Part shown: positions 5,232 to 7,297 of the stretch, in pieces
How the letters are laid out: every line of letters starts with the position of its first letter
Numbering within the stretch: the first letter of the stretch is position 1
Assembly: GCA_946886375.1 (NCBI GenBank)
Contig: CAMPIL010000182.1
Coordinates: forward strand, 1 to 7,297
DNA from: an uncultured Phycisphaerales bacterium
Lineage (GTDB): Bacteria > Planctomycetota > Phycisphaerae > Phycisphaerales > SM1A02
Direction of reading: 5' to 3'
Length of the DNA stretch: 7,297 bases
Program-made: the position numbers and the translations under genes
Notes under the pieces: generated by a model
Told to the model about the DNA's origin: nothing
Databases searched by the model: none
What the model saw: only the letters and a program-made list of their open reading frames with translations

Positions 5232-7297
5232 TCAGGCAATCCCTGGTTCTAGTGGCCCGTTTCCTACTCCCATCGCCTCCGGAGAAGTGCGAGGGGAATC
5301 GACAGGAGCCAGCGCTTGGGGGGCGCCGAAGACGCCGCGCACCACGTAATAGAACACTGGCGTGAGCAAGATGCCGAAGAGCGTGACGCCGAGCATGCCG
5401 GCGAAGACGGCGGTGCCCAGGGTTTGACGCATCTCCGCGCGGCGGTGCTATCGGGGGGCCGTGGGCGATCACCAGCGGGAACACGCCCAGGATGAATGCG
5501 AAACTGGTCATGATGATCGGCCGCAGTCGCACCTTCGCGGCTTCGACGGCTGCATCAAAGCGACTCGCGCCCTGCAACTGCCGATCACGCGCGAACTCCA
5601 CGATCAGAATCGCGTTCTTGCACGCCAGGCCCACGAGCACGACGAAGCCGATCTGCACGAAAATGTTCACATCCATGTGCGCCAAGGCGATGCCCGTCAG
5701 CGCGCTGAGCAGACACATCGGCACCACCAGGATCACGGCCAATGGCAGCGACCAGTTCTCATACAGCCCCGCAAGCACAAAGAACACCAAGAGCGCGCCC
5801 ATGATGAGAGCGCTGAGCGGGTTCTGCTGCAGATCGCGGAACTCTTCGAGCTTGGATGAAATCTTCTGCAAGTAAGTAAGGTCGGTCCATTCATAGGTCA
5901 TGTTGCTGGGCAGTTCGCTTTGGGCGAGTTGCTCCATCGCGGCGATGACGTTGCCGGTGCTCACGCCGGGAAGCGAAGCGCCGTTGATGCCCGCGGCGGG
6001 ATACATGTTGTAACGCACGATCTGCGTGGGCCCTGCGGAATCCTGCACCTGCGCGATCGCGCCCAGCGGCACCATGTCGCCAGCGGCGTTGCGCACCTTC
6101 AATTGTTGAATCGTCTGTGCATCGGTGCGGAACGGCGCATCGGCCTGCACGTTCACCTGCCAGGTGCGGCCGAAACGGTTGAAATCGTTGACGTAAAACG
6201 AGCCGAGGTACGCCTGCAGCACATCGAAGACATCCGTGAGCGGCACGCCCATCGTCTTCACTTTTTCGCGATCGATATCGACATAGAGCTGCGGCGTCTG
6301 GGCGCGGAAACTGTTGAACACGCCGACAAGGCCCGGCTGCTGATTGGCCTTGGCGGCGAGACTGTCCGCCGCAGACTGCAGCGCGTTGTAATCGACATCA
6401 CCCGTCGCCTGCACCATCATCTTGAAGCCGCCCGCGTTGCCCAGGCCGCTGACAGCGGGCGGCGGGAAGACCATGACCATCGCCTCGGGCACTTCGCGCA
6501 TCAGACGAGCGCGCAGTTGGTTCATGATGGCTTCGCCGCTCAATTCCTTGCTGTGCCGCTCATCGAACGGTTTGAGGGTGATGAACATTGAGCCGAAGTT
6601 CGAAGCGTTGGTGCTGGTGACGAACGACATGCCAGCGAGCGCCACGGTGTGATCGACGCCAGGCGTTTCCAGAGAAATGCGTTCGGCCGAGGCCATCGCT
6701 GCGATCGTTCGCTCCAGCGATGCGGAATCGGGCAATTGAATGTTGGCGATGAGATAACCTTTATCTTGCGTTGGCACGAAGCCGCTGGGAAGGCGCGAGA
6801 AACCGAAGCCGGTGAGGCCGAGCAGACCGACGTACACCACCAGAACGATCACGACCAAGCGCAGCGACCACGCAACGGTTTTGCCGAAGGCTTCAGTCAC
6901 GCGGTCGAATGCACGATTGAACGCGCCGAAGATTTTGCCCAGCGTCCAGTTGACGGGCCGAATGATGAGCTTGCCGAGGATTCCGCCGACGATCGCGCCT
7001 GGAATGAAGAGCAGCGTCTTGATGCCATAAGTCATGAGCGTGGCGCGCAGTCCCGTCGCCGCCGCTCCTCCCACTTCGCCATGCTCAGCGGAAGGCAAGC
7101 CCAGCGTTGCGCCCAGATTCGGCGAAAGCAGCCACACGCTGACCAATCCGCCGATCAATCCAAAGAACCACCACGGCAGCGCTTCGCTCACCGTGTCTCC
7201 ATGCGCATCTACCTTGCTATGTCCGAACACCAAAGCAGCACGGGCAGGCGTAATCGTCATGGCGGAACTGCTCAAAGCTCCTGCCAGCGCCGGGCAG
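5232..7297 (-). CDS. HAE1-type RND efflux permease, 5' partial, with a frameshift
   Basis: This is an inner-membrane proton-driven pump subunit of the AcrB/MexB (HAE1) family. It normally works with a membrane-fusion protein and an outer-membrane channel to export drugs or other amphiphilic compounds. The frame enters from the right edge; a TTG at 7275 is only an internal codon. ALSSSAMTITPARAALVF at the edge corresponds to the end of TM4 in AcrB. A planctomycete-like extra membrane stretch follows (WWFFGLIGGLVSVWLL, GIKTLLFIPGAIVGGIL), then RLPSGFVPTQDKGY, the second porter domain, AGLYENWSLPLAVILVVP, GLACKNAILIVEFARDRQ and RLRPIIMTSFAFILGVFPL. The frame then slips at about 5433-5447. The true end is read one frame over, as MRQTLGTAVFAGMLGVTLFG through VFYYVVRGVFG to the stop at 5232. 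Without correction the frame runs to 5188 with an Arg-rich tail. The partner genes are presumably beyond 7297. Confidence 0.88.
5433..5447 (-). other. Apparent frameshift in the RND permease gene
   Basis: Upstream of this spot the frame reads GVFPLVIAHGPPIAPPR. Downstream, the conserved EMRQTLGTAVFAG is in the next frame. Removing one base in the CGCGG stretch would join them (HGPPIAPPREMRQTLG). A run of six G/C (5453-5458) lies just beside it. This could be a real mutation or a sequencing or assembly error. Confidence 0.7.

Noticed and set aside
5225..5237. Hairpin GCCTG-TTT-CAGGC at the RND stop codon
   Set aside because: It has only 5 bp, overlaps the stop codon and has no T-run, so it is too weak to call a terminator.
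5920..6591. 223-codon plus-strand open frame
   Set aside because: It is a His/Arg-rich shadow antisense to the RND permease, a common artefact in GC-rich genes.

Overview
The window looks like a Planctomycetota chromosome segment, possibly from a metagenome. Three things suggest this: a membrane-anchored Ser/Thr kinase with the linker typical of that phylum, a secreted protein ending in a planctomycete-style PEP-CTERM tail (PAPS, hydrophobic stretch, RRRR), and moderately high GC with loosely packed genes. This is inferred from protein style, not from a marker gene.

Layout. Positions 3-212 (+) hold the last 69 codons of an unrecognised gene. It converges on a 549-residue transmembrane Ser/Thr kinase (239-1888, -) that has an unusual short C-terminal domain instead of the WD40 or TPR repeats common in such kinases. 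Upstream of the kinase lie a perfect 22-bp palindrome and a short plus-strand open frame. Positions 2087-3436 are a gene graveyard. It contains a full-length but broken ASCH-domain gene (+), a fragment of an RND efflux pump C-terminus (-), a small 7-bp minisatellite, about 570 bp of degenerate 21-bp tandem repeats in two phase-shifted blocks, and a second, truncated ASCH gene end (+).

After this come a small glycine-rich membrane protein (3460-3885, -), a divergent small gene with a strong Shine-Dalgarno site (3958-4272, +), the PEP-CTERM protein (4362-4958, -), and the C-terminal two-thirds of an HAE1-type RND efflux permease (5232-7297, -). The permease has one apparent frameshift, and its 5' part lies beyond the window.

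How the parts relate. There is no obvious shared pathway. The intact genes are mostly single units facing in different directions. The permease presumably belongs to an efflux operon continuing past position 7297. The main interest is the 2.1-3.4 kb stretch, where two decayed copies of the same ASCH family bracket the 21-bp repeat array and a stray RND end that is 57/60 identical to the resident pump gene. I did not find a convincing new defence system or mobile element.
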